From Pseudomonas kribbensis (GTDB lineage Bacteria > Pseudomonadota > Gammaproteobacteria > Pseudomonadales > Pseudomonadaceae): 64,000 bases of DNA. The notes under the pieces were generated by a model that saw only the letters and a list, made by a program, of their open reading frames with translations, had not been told where the DNA came from and searched no databases. Positions 7,790-15,670 of this stretch are shown here, piece by piece. Both the position numbers and the translations under genes were made by a program. The first letter of the stretch is position 1, and every line of letters starts with the position of its first letter. The stretch spans positions 372,001 through 436,000 of the forward strand of contig NZ_CP029608.1 in NCBI RefSeq assembly GCF_003352185.1. Direction: 5' to 3'.

Positions 7790-8593
7790 TTATTGAGCCT
7801 GAATCAGGACGGGCTTCTTGAAAACCCAGCACTTGGTTGTGGTCTTGCGGATCGTGCTGTCCACCGCCTTCATCCCCACGAATTGGGGTTCGGTGCAGCG
7901 CTTCAGTGCATTCGTCACCTCGGTGCTGATGATGGCCTGAATGCCATTTGCTGCGAACAGTTCGACCAGGTGCGGCATGTTCAATGCGACCAGTTGTGAG
8001 TCCTTGGAGTGGTTGTACGCGATGCCCTTGGTGTCCAGCTGCAGGAGCGCGGCCCAGAAGTCGGCAACGAGGTCGGCCTGGGGAGGCTCGACGCTGCCGA
8101 TGGTTTCGAGATCCGGTACCGGCAAACCCATTGCGGTGGACAGCTTCGTGATCTCGATACCGAGCAAATCGCGCACCGTTCGATTACGGGTGCGCATCAA
8201 CTCCTTCACCAGCCCAAGACGATGCTTCGACATGCTGATCTGCTGATTGACCGTGAGCTTCTCGCTGAGGGAATAGCTGCCGTTTTTTCGCAGCGACGGG
8301 AGGACGTCATGAGTGACCCAGCGTTTGAACCGTTTCGCTTGGGGCTTTCTGCTCGTGAACATCAAGCTGTAAAGGCCCGCCTCATTAATCATCACCACCT
8401 GCTGAGGACCACCGGGGGTACCCATAGTACGGGTATCCCTTTCATCATCATCCAGACGTGAATAAGCACCCTTCACATCAGCGATCTCCAGCACCCTGCA
8501 GACATCAGCAGCAACGAACCAAGTCTCGCCGTTTTGTTCGTCGAGGATCCGGACTGGCTGCGTTTCGAATTCAAAAAGAGATGGCGTCTTCAT
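7790..8593 (-). CDS. Phage antirepressor with Bro-N domain
   Basis: This 267-residue protein starts at ATG 8593; the upstream open frame to 8836 is an artefact that crosses a G/C hairpin. The N-terminal 110 or so residues are a Bro-N domain, with VRILDEQNGETWFVAADVCRV, then MINEAGLYSLMF, and RFKRWVTHDVLPSLRKNG. The C-terminal half is a separate domain with helices and a final KCWVFKKP. Bro-N antirepressors bind or bypass the phage repressor and promote lytic growth. It is the last gene after two small genes (52 and 68 codons) and an upstream c4-like RNA, the layout of the c4-icd-ant immunity operon of phage P1. Which repressor it counters is not visible in this window. Confidence 0.88.
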   Translation of the reverse strand: MKTPSLFEFETQPVRILDEQNGETWFVAADVCRVLEIADVKGAYSRLDDDERDTRTMGTPGGPQQVVMINEAGLYSLMFTSRKPQAKRFKRWVTHDVLPSLRKNGSYSLSEKLTVNQQISMSKHRLGLVKELMRTRNRTVRDLLGIEITKLSTAMGLPVPDLETIGSVEPPQADLVADFWAALLQLDTKGIAYNHSKDSQLVALNMPHLVELFAANGIQAIISTEVTNALKRCTEPQFVGMKAVDSTIRKTTTKCWVFKKPVLIQAQ

Positions 8594-8629
8594 TTTTATG
8601 GCCTGTTCAGTAGTTTGGTTGGGGCAAAA

Positions 8630-8656
8630 GGGGGGGGGGTGTACTGCACCCCCCCC
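8630..8656 (-). terminator. G/C homopolymer hairpin upstream of the antirepressor
   Basis: A run of ten G (8630-8639) and a run of eight C (8649-8656) can pair through eight G-C pairs plus an inner TG/CA, leaving a five-base loop. On the minus strand the stem is followed by TTTT. It lies between the 68-codon gene and the antirepressor and could act as an attenuator. The homopolymers are also prone to length change. Confidence 0.5.
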
Positions 8657-8666
8657 TTCGTCACGA

Positions 8667-8873
8667 TCAGATCCGGCGGGAGCAGCTGTTGGCAGAGCGA
8701 ATGACGCTGTCCAGGTCAGCGCAGATCCGGTCCAAGAAGCCAGCCAGCATTTGTGGCGTGTACAGGCCGGGGTGATCGGCCTGCTGTGCGAGCGCATGCA
8801 CCAGGGCAAGCGAATCCCGCACCCGTTCCAAATCAAACAAATCGTCGTCAGAGAGGCAGTAGGGCTTTCTCAT
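8667..8873 (-). CDS. Small phage protein upstream of antirepressor, 68 residues
   Basis: The start at 8873 overlaps the stop of the preceding 52-codon gene (ATGA), so the two are almost certainly translated together. The protein is soluble, acidic at the start (LSDDDLFDLERVRDSL) and helical. No family is recognised. Its position between a leader gene and the antirepressor suggests part of the phage immunity switch. Confidence 0.62.
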   Translation of the reverse strand: MRKPYCLSDDDLFDLERVRDSLALVHALAQQADHPGLYTPQMLAGFLDRICADLDSVIRSANSCSRRI

Positions 8874-9028
8874 ACGGCACCGCTGTGCGTTTCAAGAACG
8901 CGTACTTGGTGCATGTGATGGTTGTAGCGCTTGAGGCGAGTAGCGAGGGAGGAGTTGGCGTGCAACGCGGCGAGAGCCATGCGGCGATGGGCAAGTGCGC
9001 GGATTTTGGACGGAATGAGGGCGGTCAT
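8870..9028 (-). CDS. Small basic leader gene, 52 residues (icd-like position)
   Basis: This short gene starts at ATG 9028, with AAGGAG seven bases upstream, and ends in an ATGA overlap with the next gene. The product is basic (many Arg, Lys and His: ALAHRRMALAALHANSS and RLKRYNHHMHQVR) with no membrane segment. Its ribosome-binding site can be hidden by pairing of AGCTCC (about 9050-9055 on the complement) with GGAGCT, and that arm competes with a nine-base stem further upstream. In P1, translation of the small gene icd is needed for antirepressor expression and is blocked by c4 RNA; this gene occupies the same position. Sequence homology to Icd is not claimed. Confidence 0.6.
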   Translation of the reverse strand: MTALIPSKIRALAHRRMALAALHANSSLATRLKRYNHHMHQVRVLETHSGAV

Positions 9029-9052
9029 AGTGAAGCTCCTTTTGCTGACTGG

Positions 9053-9090
9053 AGCTGCCACGTTCGTTACCAAGCGAATGGGTGGCAGCT
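9053..9090 (-). promoter_or_regulatory. Leader hairpin controlling the 52-codon gene
   Basis: The arms AGCTGCCAC (9053-9061) and GTGGCAGCT (9082-9090) form a nine-base perfect stem in the leader. Its inner part holds a further TTCG/CGAA pairing and a CTTGGTAAC-containing loop. The proximal arm also supplies the AGCT that can pair with the GGAGCT ribosome-binding site, so the two structures exclude each other. Confidence 0.5.
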
Positions 9091-9179
9091 GTACGCAGGT
9101 TGGTAAACCGGGGCAAAAGGAACCCGGCAGGCCCGAAGACCTCCCACGCACAGCCGCCATAACACGGAACTGAGGGCAC

Positions 9180-9316
9180 AAAAAAAGCGCCTGCAGTTGT
9201 GAAGATGGGCGCTGTTGCGCCTTTTGCATGTCGGGTTACCAAGCCCGGTCGCTGAATTGGCAGCGACGACCGCACTGTACGCCTCTCAATGTCCGGGGAT
9301 CAAGTGTCCCCGGACA
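9180..9316 (-). ncRNA. Putative c4-like antisense RNA
   Basis: Read on the minus strand, this stretch folds into successive hairpins. TGTCCGGGGA/TCCCCGGACA (9290-9316) has a seven-base loop. GTCGCTG/CAGCGAC (9248-9267) is next, then CGGG/CCCG (9232-9247) with loop CTTGGTAA, and GGCGC/GCGCC (9208-9221). It ends with stem AGCGCC/GGCGCT (9186-9213) and a run of T, a standard terminator. Two of its segments are complementary, in the correct antiparallel order, to the downstream leader: CTTGGTAA to TTACCAA at 9100-9106, and GCTGCCA (complement of 9258-9264) to TGGCAGC at 9054-9060. This is how c4 RNA of P1/P7 silences its operon. The assignment is inference from structure and context. Confidence 0.45.
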
Positions 9317-9651
9317 ATATTTCATATCACGGTACGTTGTCGCCGGCGGCGGCTGACGTCGCTCGGCTGTGGTGGCCAGCGACGTAGGGACGAGGCCGGC
9401 AGATGGGGCGCGCACCGTTTTGGGGCGATCCAGCGGCGGCAGGGTGTTCTGCACCTGGCGCGCGCCGTCGTCCCCCCGCCACGCCTGCGGGCTAAATGGG
9501 TCTCAATTTCTGCACACCTGCAGCCATCCTCCAGCAGCGCCCGCCGGGCTTATCCTGAGCGAGCAGGGGTAGAGAAAACCCTACAAAACCCTGCACACCC
9601 CACCACTTTTTCGAGCGGCCAGGTGCTTGATCCTCAGGCCCTTTTTTCAGG

Positions 9652-9955
9652 TGACCCATGGGAAACAAGTAATTTAGGTATGGACGGGTAAGAAACCAGC
9701 TGGAGCCCGCGTGCGATGCGGTTTTGAGCACTTACTTTGCACTAGCTTTTTTGAGTAAGGAGGGGAGTAATTTTTTGATAACTATATGATTTATATAGAT
9801 ATTTTATTTTCGATTTCTGACCTAGGTAAAAGGTAATGTTATTTCTATATATTACTTAAAACTTACCTAATCCAATAACCTAGAAGCCTTGTGTTTTAAG
9901 GCTTTCAGAGCGGCCATGGAAAAACTTACCAAAAATACTGGTTTCCCATGGGTCA
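9652..9955. repeat. 15-base inverted repeat flanking an AT-rich element
   Basis: TGACCCATGGGAAAC (9652-9666) is repeated exactly in inverted orientation at 9941-9955, with looser similarity continuing inward. Between the arms lies an AT-rich core with a second, nested inverted repeat: CTAGGT (9822-9827) with ACCTAG (9878-9883), and AGGTAA (9831-9836) with TTACCT (9863-9868). AAACTTACC also occurs as a direct repeat (9859-9867 and 9922-9930). Confidence 0.75.
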
Positions 9956-10104
9956 ACATAAAAATCGAATCAGGCCCTAGGGAGGATGGCGGCAGATGCT
10001 CGCTCGCGTTTCTGCTCGCAGTCGCATGCACGCTTCCACAGCTGCGCATGCGCTCCCGGACAAGCGCATTGCGCGCTTATTACGTCCCTTATTACGTCTA
10101 GGGC

Positions 10105-10138
10105 AAAAAACAAGGGCCTGCATCGCTGCAAGCCCTTG
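10105..10138 (-). terminator. Terminator of tRNA-Thr
   Basis: CAAGGGC (10111-10117) and GCCCTTG (10132-10138) pair, with a further TGCA/TGCA inside. On the minus strand the stem is followed by T residues (complement of A at 10105-10110). It lies eight bases after the tRNA 3' end. Confidence 0.75.
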
Positions 10139-10145
10139 GTTTGTA

Positions 10146-10221
<76 letters not shown>

Positions 10222-10297
10222 GTGTGGGCGACGATTATAGCGACTCGGGTGCTTCTGTAAACCCCTGAATTCAGACTATTTTTGCGCCCTCTGCGAA

Positions 10298-11113
10298 TCA
10301 CGCCCGGCGCAGGACGTTGCGCAGTTTTTGCACAGCGCGCCAGGCGCGGCTGTTTTGCATGGCGTGCAGTTCGGCTTCGGCTTGTTCGGCGCGTTGCAGG
10401 GCGGTTTCCAGCGCCGGGTTTACCGGGTGGGCGAGGTTGTGGCCTTTGCACAGCTGGAAGTTGTCGAGGTTGCACGGTGGCAGGTCGAACGCGGGTTTGA
10501 GGCTGATGTGTTCGTTGGCGAGGAAGAAGCTATTGAGGCCGTCGAACAGGACGTTGGTGTAGCCGGCGTCGATCACCAGGTGTTCCCAGGTGTGGTCGCG
10601 CTCCCATGGGGTTTCGATGAGGATGATCCATGGGCGGAAGCGACTGAAGTCCATACCGCGCAGTACGGTTTCTTCGTGACCTTCGACGTCGATTTTCAGA
10701 AAGTGGATCGGCCGTTCGCCGGCGTGTTCTTCGCAGATCGAGGTCAGTGTGCGTGCGTTGACGGTGAGGCTTTGCACGTCCATGCCAAGGTTTTTACGTT
10801 CTTGCGCAACCACCGGGTCGGCGGTGGACAGGCCGGTGCCGGGAATGCCGTAGAAGGTCAGTTCGCCCGGCTGGTCGCTGGCGATGCATTGCAGCGTGGT
10901 GTCGCGGGGGCGATGGTGGCGGAGCGCGTCGTAATAGTTCTGCATCGGTTCGACATTGATGCCCTGCCAGCCGCGATCGTAAAAGGCTTTGGTGACCGAG
11001 TCGTGGATCGGGTCATTGGCGCCGACGTCGATATAAAAACCGTTTCCAAAATGCTGCAAGGCGCGCCAAAGGCGAACGTCCTCGAAATTCTGTGCGTAAG
11101 AAATGAACGTCAC
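10298..11113 (-). CDS. FkbM-family methyltransferase
   Basis: This 271-residue AdoMet-dependent methyltransferase of the FkbM family usually O-methylates sugars or other small molecules. The glycine-rich AdoMet site is FYIDVGANDP (about residues 26-35), followed by the acidic VEP (about 54-56). The FLKIDVEGHE motif typical of FkbM proteins is at about 138-147. The GTG start at 11113 is preceded by AGGAAG. After the core (about residue 230) comes a helical tail rich in Ala and Glu. It is the first chromosomal gene beyond tRNA-Thr, transcribed towards the tRNA, and stands alone. The substrate is unknown; surface glycans are the usual context of the family. Confidence 0.85.
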   Translation of the reverse strand: MTFISYAQNFEDVRLWRALQHFGNGFYIDVGANDPIHDSVTKAFYDRGWQGINVEPMQNYYDALRHHRPRDTTLQCIASDQPGELTFYGIPGTGLSTADPVVAQERKNLGMDVQSLTVNARTLTSICEEHAGERPIHFLKIDVEGHEETVLRGMDFSRFRPWIILIETPWERDHTWEHLVIDAGYTNVLFDGLNSFFLANEHISLKPAFDLPPCNLDNFQLCKGHNLAHPVNPALETALQRAEQAEAELHAMQNSRAWRAVQKLRNVLRRA

Positions 11114-11457
11114 GGTGGCTTCCTGTCGGGCAGTTTTTTCTTGTTCGGGCCTGCGCTACCTGCACGGCGTAGGTCTGTATAGCAAGGGTGGTTGGCCGGT
11201 GCAATTGTCCGCTCCCCCCGTCCGCGATTCGGCGGTTATGTCCTTTTGCTTGGGGGCTTATGCACAACGGGCTTTGAAGAGAGCGGGCTTAGAGGGGATT
11301 TTGTGGACGGGTTCTCATTTGATGCGCAAATCCCTGTTTTACCGGTTTTTTATTTGTGTGAACAAAAAATGACCAAGGCTGTTAATGGCTTGAAACAGGC
11401 GTGGATATTGGATCCAGCAGAATTCCATCAACAGAGTTATCCACAGGCTGTAAAGAT
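11114..11457. other. Intergenic stretch with a perfect DnaA box
   Basis: This 344-base gap lies between two minus-strand genes. It carries one exact DnaA box TTATCCACA at 11437-11445; an inverted copy lies at 11686-11694 inside the next gene. Otherwise only the FkbM gene promoter region is expected. No supported open frame. Confidence 0.4.
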
Positions 11458-12693
11458 TTAAACGCGTTCCGCCAGCAGCAGGAAATTGCGCGGTGTGAGC
11501 GGCGCTTCGCAGAAGGTGCCCAGACGTACGACATATCCCTGCTCGGTGAGGAAAAGTGCCCGATCAAGATTCAGCCAAAGCTCCAGCGGGCGTCGGAACA
11601 GTCCTCGCAGCAATTCCAGGTTACGAACTTCGGCCAATCGCTGCCAACCGGCGATTTCCAGTGCAGGCCAATTCTGCTCGCCGATTGTGGATAACTCTTT
11701 CAGCGCCGCCAGGTCGCGGCAGTAATCGGCGAACGATTTTTCCAGCCATGCGCTCGGCAGGGAAGGTGTCGGCAGGTATTCCTCGACGTCGCGCACTTGC
11801 CGTTGCAGCAGATCGAAAGCCAGTCGGCGGGCCATGGAAGTATCGCGTTGACGTCGGACGCGGGCACCGGCGGTGACGGTTTCGCTCATTGGCAGCGACA
11901 GATCTTCCAGTGAGAGCTGTAGGGCAGAGCGTGAGCCGGCGGAAGATAACGCCTGATATTCCGTGCGACTGATCCGGTTATAGCAACACGGTGCGATCGC
12001 CAATTGTCGGCAGCCGGCCGCCGAAGCCAGTTGCATCAGCCGCACATGCAGGTCACCGCAAGCGTGCAGGGCGACAGGTGTGTGTTCCGTGTTCAGCAAT
12101 AAAGCCGCGTCCGCCGCGAGCACATCCTGTTCGACATGCAGCGCATGCAGGTGATGACGCTCACTCAGCGCCTGACCGCTGGCAACCAGCGCCGGGTCAT
12201 ATTCCAGACAGGTGAGTTGCTGGCCAGCACCGAGCAGGCGCCGCCCCAAATGGCCTTTGCCCGAACACCAATCCAGCCAGTGCTTCGGTTGTGAGGCAAA
12301 CGACAGGCGGCTGGCGAACGCCTCGATCTGCTGCCATTTGCGCCCCGGTACGTCGACATTCAGGCGATGGCCGGCAACTTCCAGGTCATGTGCAGGCAAC
12401 TCACCCACTGCACTCAGCTCAAGCGACGACGCCGCCAATGAAGCAAACGGCTCCGGCGCATTCAAAAGCTCGGCAGGGTTGTTGTGAGCGTTTTCCGCAT
12501 CTTCCAGCGAGCGTCCGCGTAGCCACGCGGACAGCTCCGGGCAGGACGCTTCCCAGGGAAGTTGCAGATGAGTAAACGGGCGGGGCTTCCACAGCGCCTG
12601 ATGCGCTGTGAGAAATGTATCCAGTGCCGTGAAACGGGCGAGTAGGGCCTCGCCCGTCAGCACGTCAGAAGAATCAGCGTCCCTGGCACGCAT
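11458..12693 (-). CDS. Methyltransferase-domain protein downstream of ABC transporter
   Basis: This 411-residue protein has a central AdoMet-binding domain. The motif WLDWCSGKGHLGRRLL (about residues 139-154) is the glycine-rich loop, followed by CLEYDP (acidic end of strand 2). HACGDLH then IAPCCYN (about 210-235) resembles the Methyltransf_32 group, which includes eukaryotic METTL25-like and GSTCD-like proteins. The substrate is unknown. Its start overlaps the end of the upstream permease gene by 20 bases, so it belongs to the same transcript as the amino-acid transporter. This coupling looks incidental functionally. An inverted DnaA box lies within the 3' part of the gene. Confidence 0.75.
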   Translation of the reverse strand: MRARDADSSDVLTGEALLARFTALDTFLTAHQALWKPRPFTHLQLPWEASCPELSAWLRGRSLEDAENAHNNPAELLNAPEPFASLAASSLELSAVGELPAHDLEVAGHRLNVDVPGRKWQQIEAFASRLSFASQPKHWLDWCSGKGHLGRRLLGAGQQLTCLEYDPALVASGQALSERHHLHALHVEQDVLAADAALLLNTEHTPVALHACGDLHVRLMQLASAAGCRQLAIAPCCYNRISRTEYQALSSAGSRSALQLSLEDLSLPMSETVTAGARVRRQRDTSMARRLAFDLLQRQVRDVEEYLPTPSLPSAWLEKSFADYCRDLAALKELSTIGEQNWPALEIAGWQRLAEVRNLELLRGLFRRPLELWLNLDRALFLTEQGYVVRLGTFCEAPLTPRNFLLLAERV

Positions 12694-13363
12694 CGACGCG
12701 CAGCCAGCGTTCCAGCAATTTGAAACCGCGAACCAGCACGTAGGCCATCACCAGGTAGAACAAGCCGGCAGCGAAGAAGATCTCCACCGGCAAGTAAGTG
12801 CGGGCAATGATCGTACGGGCCATGCCGGTCAGTTCCAGCAGCGTCACAGTACTGGCCAGGGCGCTGGCCTTGAGCATCAGGATCACTTCATTGCTGTAGG
12901 CCGGCAGACCGATGCGCGCAGCGCGTGGCAGGATGATGTAGAACAGCGCTTTCGGCCGGGACATGCCCAGCGCCCGCGCCGCTTCGATTTCACCCGGCGG
13001 AATCGCCTGGATCGCGCCGCGCAGGATCTCGGCGATGTAGGCGGCGGTGTGCAGGGTCATGGTCGCGGTCGCGCACCAGAACGGATCGCGCAGGTATGGC
13101 CACAACGCGCTGCTGCGCACCGCGTCGAACTGCGCCAGGCCGTAATAGACCAGGAACAGTTGAACCAGCAACGGCGTGCCACGGAAAAAGAAGATGTAGG
13201 CGTAGGGCAGCGAGCGCACATACCACAGCTTCGAAGAGCGGGCGATGCCCAGCGGGATTGCCAGCAGCAGACCGGCAATGACTGCGATGGCCACCAGTTC
13301 CAGGGTCAGGGTCGCGCCCTGCGCCAGTTTCGGCAGCCACTTGATGATGACTTCCCAGTTCAT
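12674..13363 (-). CDS. Basic amino acid ABC transporter permease (HisM-like)
   Basis: This 229-residue inner-membrane permease belongs to the HAAT (histidine/arginine/lysine/ornithine) ABC importers. The ATG at 13363 overlaps the stop of the partner permease (ATGA). Five or so membrane segments are visible, and the EAA loop needed to contact the ATPase is EIEAARALGMSRPKALFYIILP (about residues 140-161). With HisQ it forms the heterodimeric channel. Gene order hisP-hisJ-hisQ-hisM on the minus strand matches the PA5152-PA5155 cluster of P. aeruginosa. Confidence 0.9.
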   Translation of the reverse strand: MNWEVIIKWLPKLAQGATLTLELVAIAVIAGLLLAIPLGIARSSKLWYVRSLPYAYIFFFRGTPLLVQLFLVYYGLAQFDAVRSSALWPYLRDPFWCATATMTLHTAAYIAEILRGAIQAIPPGEIEAARALGMSRPKALFYIILPRAARIGLPAYSNEVILMLKASALASTVTLLELTGMARTIIARTYLPVEIFFAAGLFYLVMAYVLVRGFKLLERWLRVDACQGR

Positions 13364-14055
13364 TGAGCGCTCCTCGCGAAGCCGCGGGCGGCGCGTTTTT
13401 CCAGGAAGTGCATGCCGGTCATCGCCAGTACCGTCAGGCACAGGTACATGAGGGCAGCGACCATATAAAAGGTGAACGGCTGTTTGGACACGGTCACGCC
13501 GATCTGTGCGTGACGCATGATTTCTTCCAGGCCGATGACCGACACCAGCGCGGTGTCCTTCATCAGGATCATGAACAGGTTACCCAGACCGGGCAGGGCG
13601 ATGCGCCACATCTGCGGCATGATCAGCCTGGTGAAGATCCGCCATTTCGACAGGCCCAGAGCCACGCCGGCCTCACGGTGGCCCTTGGGAATGGCGAGGA
13701 TCGCGCCTCGGAACACTTCCGTGGCGTAGGCGCCGAAGCACAGGCCCAGCGCGATGACGCCGGCAGCAAAGGCGCTGAGTTCCAGTTCGGGATTGCCGAA
13801 AAACTCTCCGAGCGCGCGCATGGCGTTGACCGTACCGAAGTAGATCAGCAGTACCCAGAGCAATTCCGGGACGCCGCGCACGAGGGTCGAATAAGTGCCG
13901 CCAAGCCATTGCAGCGGCTTGTACGGGGAAGTCTTGGCCAGGGCGCCGAGCAGACCGAGCACCAGCCCGAGGCACAGGGCCGTGAGTGCCAGTTTGACGG
14001 TCATCAGCGCGCCGGCGGCGAGCGCCGGGCCAAATCCGTAGAGGTCGATAATCAT
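13360..14055 (-). CDS. Basic amino acid ABC transporter permease (HisQ-like)
   Basis: This 231-residue permease pairs with the HisM-like protein. It has an N-terminal periplasmic start (MIIDLYGFGPALAAGALMTVKLALTAL) leading into the first membrane helix, and a permease core with ELLWVLLIYFG. The ATPase-contact EAA loop is HREAGVALGLSKWRIFTRLIMP (about residues 132-153). The gene lies 78 bases after the binding-protein gene and overlaps hisM. Length and topology are standard for the family. Confidence 0.9.
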   Translation of the reverse strand: MIIDLYGFGPALAAGALMTVKLALTALCLGLVLGLLGALAKTSPYKPLQWLGGTYSTLVRGVPELLWVLLIYFGTVNAMRALGEFFGNPELELSAFAAGVIALGLCFGAYATEVFRGAILAIPKGHREAGVALGLSKWRIFTRLIMPQMWRIALPGLGNLFMILMKDTALVSVIGLEEIMRHAQIGVTVSKQPFTFYMVAALMYLCLTVLAMTGMHFLEKRAARGFARSAQ

Positions 14056-14133
14056 GGATTTCTTTTCAAATCGCGGCAGGCAAGGCCGGGAGCCTGCACC
14101 GTCGGATCACGGTGCAGGTTCCGCGCGTCAGGA

Positions 14134-14883
14134 TCAGTAGATGCTGAACGGGAAGTACTTGTCGTTGATCTTCTTGTAGGTACCGTCGGCGACGATTTCC
14201 TTCAGTGCGGCGTTCAGCTTCTCACGCAGCGGGTCGCCTTTGCGCACGGCGATGCCGATCTTGTCGCTTTCCACGACCGGGTCGCCCTTGAACTCGTAGT
14301 TCTTGCCGGCGTCGGTTTTCAGCCAGTCATAGTTGGCGTACTTGTCGGCGAGGATGGCGTCGACACGACCGGAAGTCAGGTCGAGGTAGGCGTTTTCCTG
14401 GGTGTCATAGAGTTTGACCTGGATATCGCTACCGTAAGTGTCTTCAAGCCAGGTGCCGGCCAGGGTCGCGCGTTGCGTACCGATGATCTTGCCTTTGAGC
14501 GCGTCCTTGTCGGTTTTGAAATCGACGTTTTTCGGCGCGATGAATTGCAGCTTGTTCGAGTAGTACGGGTCGGTGAAGTCCACCGCACCCTTGCGCTCGT
14601 CGGTGATCGACAGCGAGGAAATCAGGAAGTCGAACTTCTTGGCGTTCAGGGCCGGGATGATGCCGTCCCAGTCGGAAGTGACCACGCTGCATTCGACTTT
14701 CATCTTGGCGCACAGGGCGTCGCCGATGTCTTTGTCGAAACCAACAACCTGGCCGCTGGCGTCTTTATTGTTGAACGGCGGGTAAGCGGCTTCGATGCCC
14801 ATCTTCAGGGTCTCGGCCATGGCGCCGGCGCTGAACGCCAGGGAGACGGCGGCGGCCAGGAAGACCTTTTTGTAGTTCTGCAT
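14134..14883 (-). CDS. Periplasmic lysine/arginine/ornithine/histidine-binding protein
   Basis: This 249-residue family-3 solute-binding protein starts at ATG 14883 (the longer frame to 15009 overlaps hisP). The signal peptide is residues 1-23, with cleavage likely after AGAMA. The LAO/HisJ signature follows: GIEAAYPPFNNKD, then GFDKDIGDALCAKM and DWDGIIPALNAKKFDFLISSLSIT, containing the ligand-contacting Asp, Ser and Arg region (ITDERKGAVDFTDPYY). It delivers a basic amino acid to the HisQMP complex encoded around it. The exact ligand cannot be told from sequence. Confidence 0.92.
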   Translation of the reverse strand: MQNYKKVFLAAAVSLAFSAGAMAETLKMGIEAAYPPFNNKDASGQVVGFDKDIGDALCAKMKVECSVVTSDWDGIIPALNAKKFDFLISSLSITDERKGAVDFTDPYYSNKLQFIAPKNVDFKTDKDALKGKIIGTQRATLAGTWLEDTYGSDIQVKLYDTQENAYLDLTSGRVDAILADKYANYDWLKTDAGKNYEFKGDPVVESDKIGIAVRKGDPLREKLNAALKEIVADGTYKKINDKYFPFSIY

Positions 14884-14896
14884 GCGGGTAGCTCCG

Positions 14897-15670
14897 TTAG
14901 CGGTTGCTGGACATGAATTGTTTGCAGCGCGCCGAAAGCGGGTTTTCGAACACCTGCTGTGGCGATCCTTGCTCTTCGACCAGGCCCTGGTGGAGGAACA
15001 CCACTTCACTGGACACCTGACGGGCGAACCCCATTTCGTGGGTCACGAGCAGCATGGTGCGGCCTTCTTCGGCCAATGCGCGGATGACATTAAGTACTTC
15101 CTGGACCATTTCCGGGTCAAGGGCGGAGGTGGGCTCGTCGAACAGGATCACCTTGGGCTGCATCGCCAGCGTGCGGGCAATCGCCGCGCGCTGTTGCTGG
15201 CCGCCGGACAGTTGCGCCGGGTAGGCGTGGCGCTTGTCGGCGATGCCGACCTTGGCCAGCAGGGCTTCGGCGACTTCGATGGCTTCGGCCTTGCTCTGGC
15301 CGAGCACGCGGCGCGGGGCTTCGATGATGTTGTCGAGCACGCTCATGTGCGGCCACAGATTAAAGTTTTGAAACACAAAACCAATCTCGGAGCGCAGGCG
15401 ATTGATCTGCTTGCCATCGGCGGCAACCAGTTCGCCATTCTTGGCTGGCTTGAGCTTGAGTTCTTCGCCGGCAACCAGGATCTGACCCTGGTGCGGGTTT
15501 TCCAACAGATTGATGCAACGCAGGAACGTGGACTTGCCGGAACCGGAGGAACCGAGGATCGAGATCACATCGCCGTCGCGGGCGGTCAGCGAGATGCCTT
15601 TGAGCACCTCAAGCTGTCCGTAGCGTTTGTGCAGGTTGCGGATTTCAAGCGCGGGCGTGGCCTCAGCCAT
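14897..15670 (-). CDS. Basic amino acid ABC transporter ATP-binding protein (HisP-like)
   Basis: This 257-residue ABC ATPase energises uptake of the amino acid bound by the adjacent periplasmic protein. Walker A is GSSGSGKST (about residues 36-44), the signature LSGGQQQR is at about 154-161, Walker B is VILFDEPTSALDPE, and the switch histidine is in LLVTHEMGFAR. The ATG at 15670 is the first gene of the hisP-hisJ-hisQ-hisM-methyltransferase operon and is preceded by GAGGAA. The AT-rich CATATATG just upstream could be the -10 element. Confidence 0.93.
   Translation of the reverse strand: MAEATPALEIRNLHKRYGQLEVLKGISLTARDGDVISILGSSGSGKSTFLRCINLLENPHQGQILVAGEELKLKPAKNGELVAADGKQINRLRSEIGFVFQNFNLWPHMSVLDNIIEAPRRVLGQSKAEAIEVAEALLAKVGIADKRHAYPAQLSGGQQQRAAIARTLAMQPKVILFDEPTSALDPEMVQEVLNVIRALAEEGRTMLLVTHEMGFARQVSSEVVFLHQGLVEEQGSPQQVFENPLSARCKQFMSSNR

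Larger units (their letters stand above)
9317..10145. other. Non-coding prophage end next to tRNA-Thr
   Basis: About 830 bases without a supportable gene. The GC-rich part (9320-9650) has only open frames lacking ribosome-binding sites. From about 9735 to 9895 base composition drops sharply to mostly A/T, and nested inverted repeats are present. No integrase or excisionase gene is seen here, although a P2-like prophage would normally carry one near its attachment site. The stretch ends with the tRNA terminator. Confidence 0.5.

Noticed and set aside
7343..7796. Plus-strand frames of 103 and 122 codons
   Set aside because: They run antisense to the 70-residue gene at 7440-7652, which has a strong AGGAG site.
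9236..9454. 72-codon open frame on the minus strand
   Set aside because: It has no ribosome-binding site and overlaps the strong hairpins and terminator of the c4-like RNA.
9867..10101. Short open frames on both strands near tRNA-Thr
   Set aside because: They lie across the AT-rich inverted-repeat element, lack ribosome-binding sites, and give products with no recognisable features.
13363..14916. 517-codon open frame on the plus strand
   Set aside because: It is antisense to hisQ and the binding-protein gene, which carry clear family motifs.
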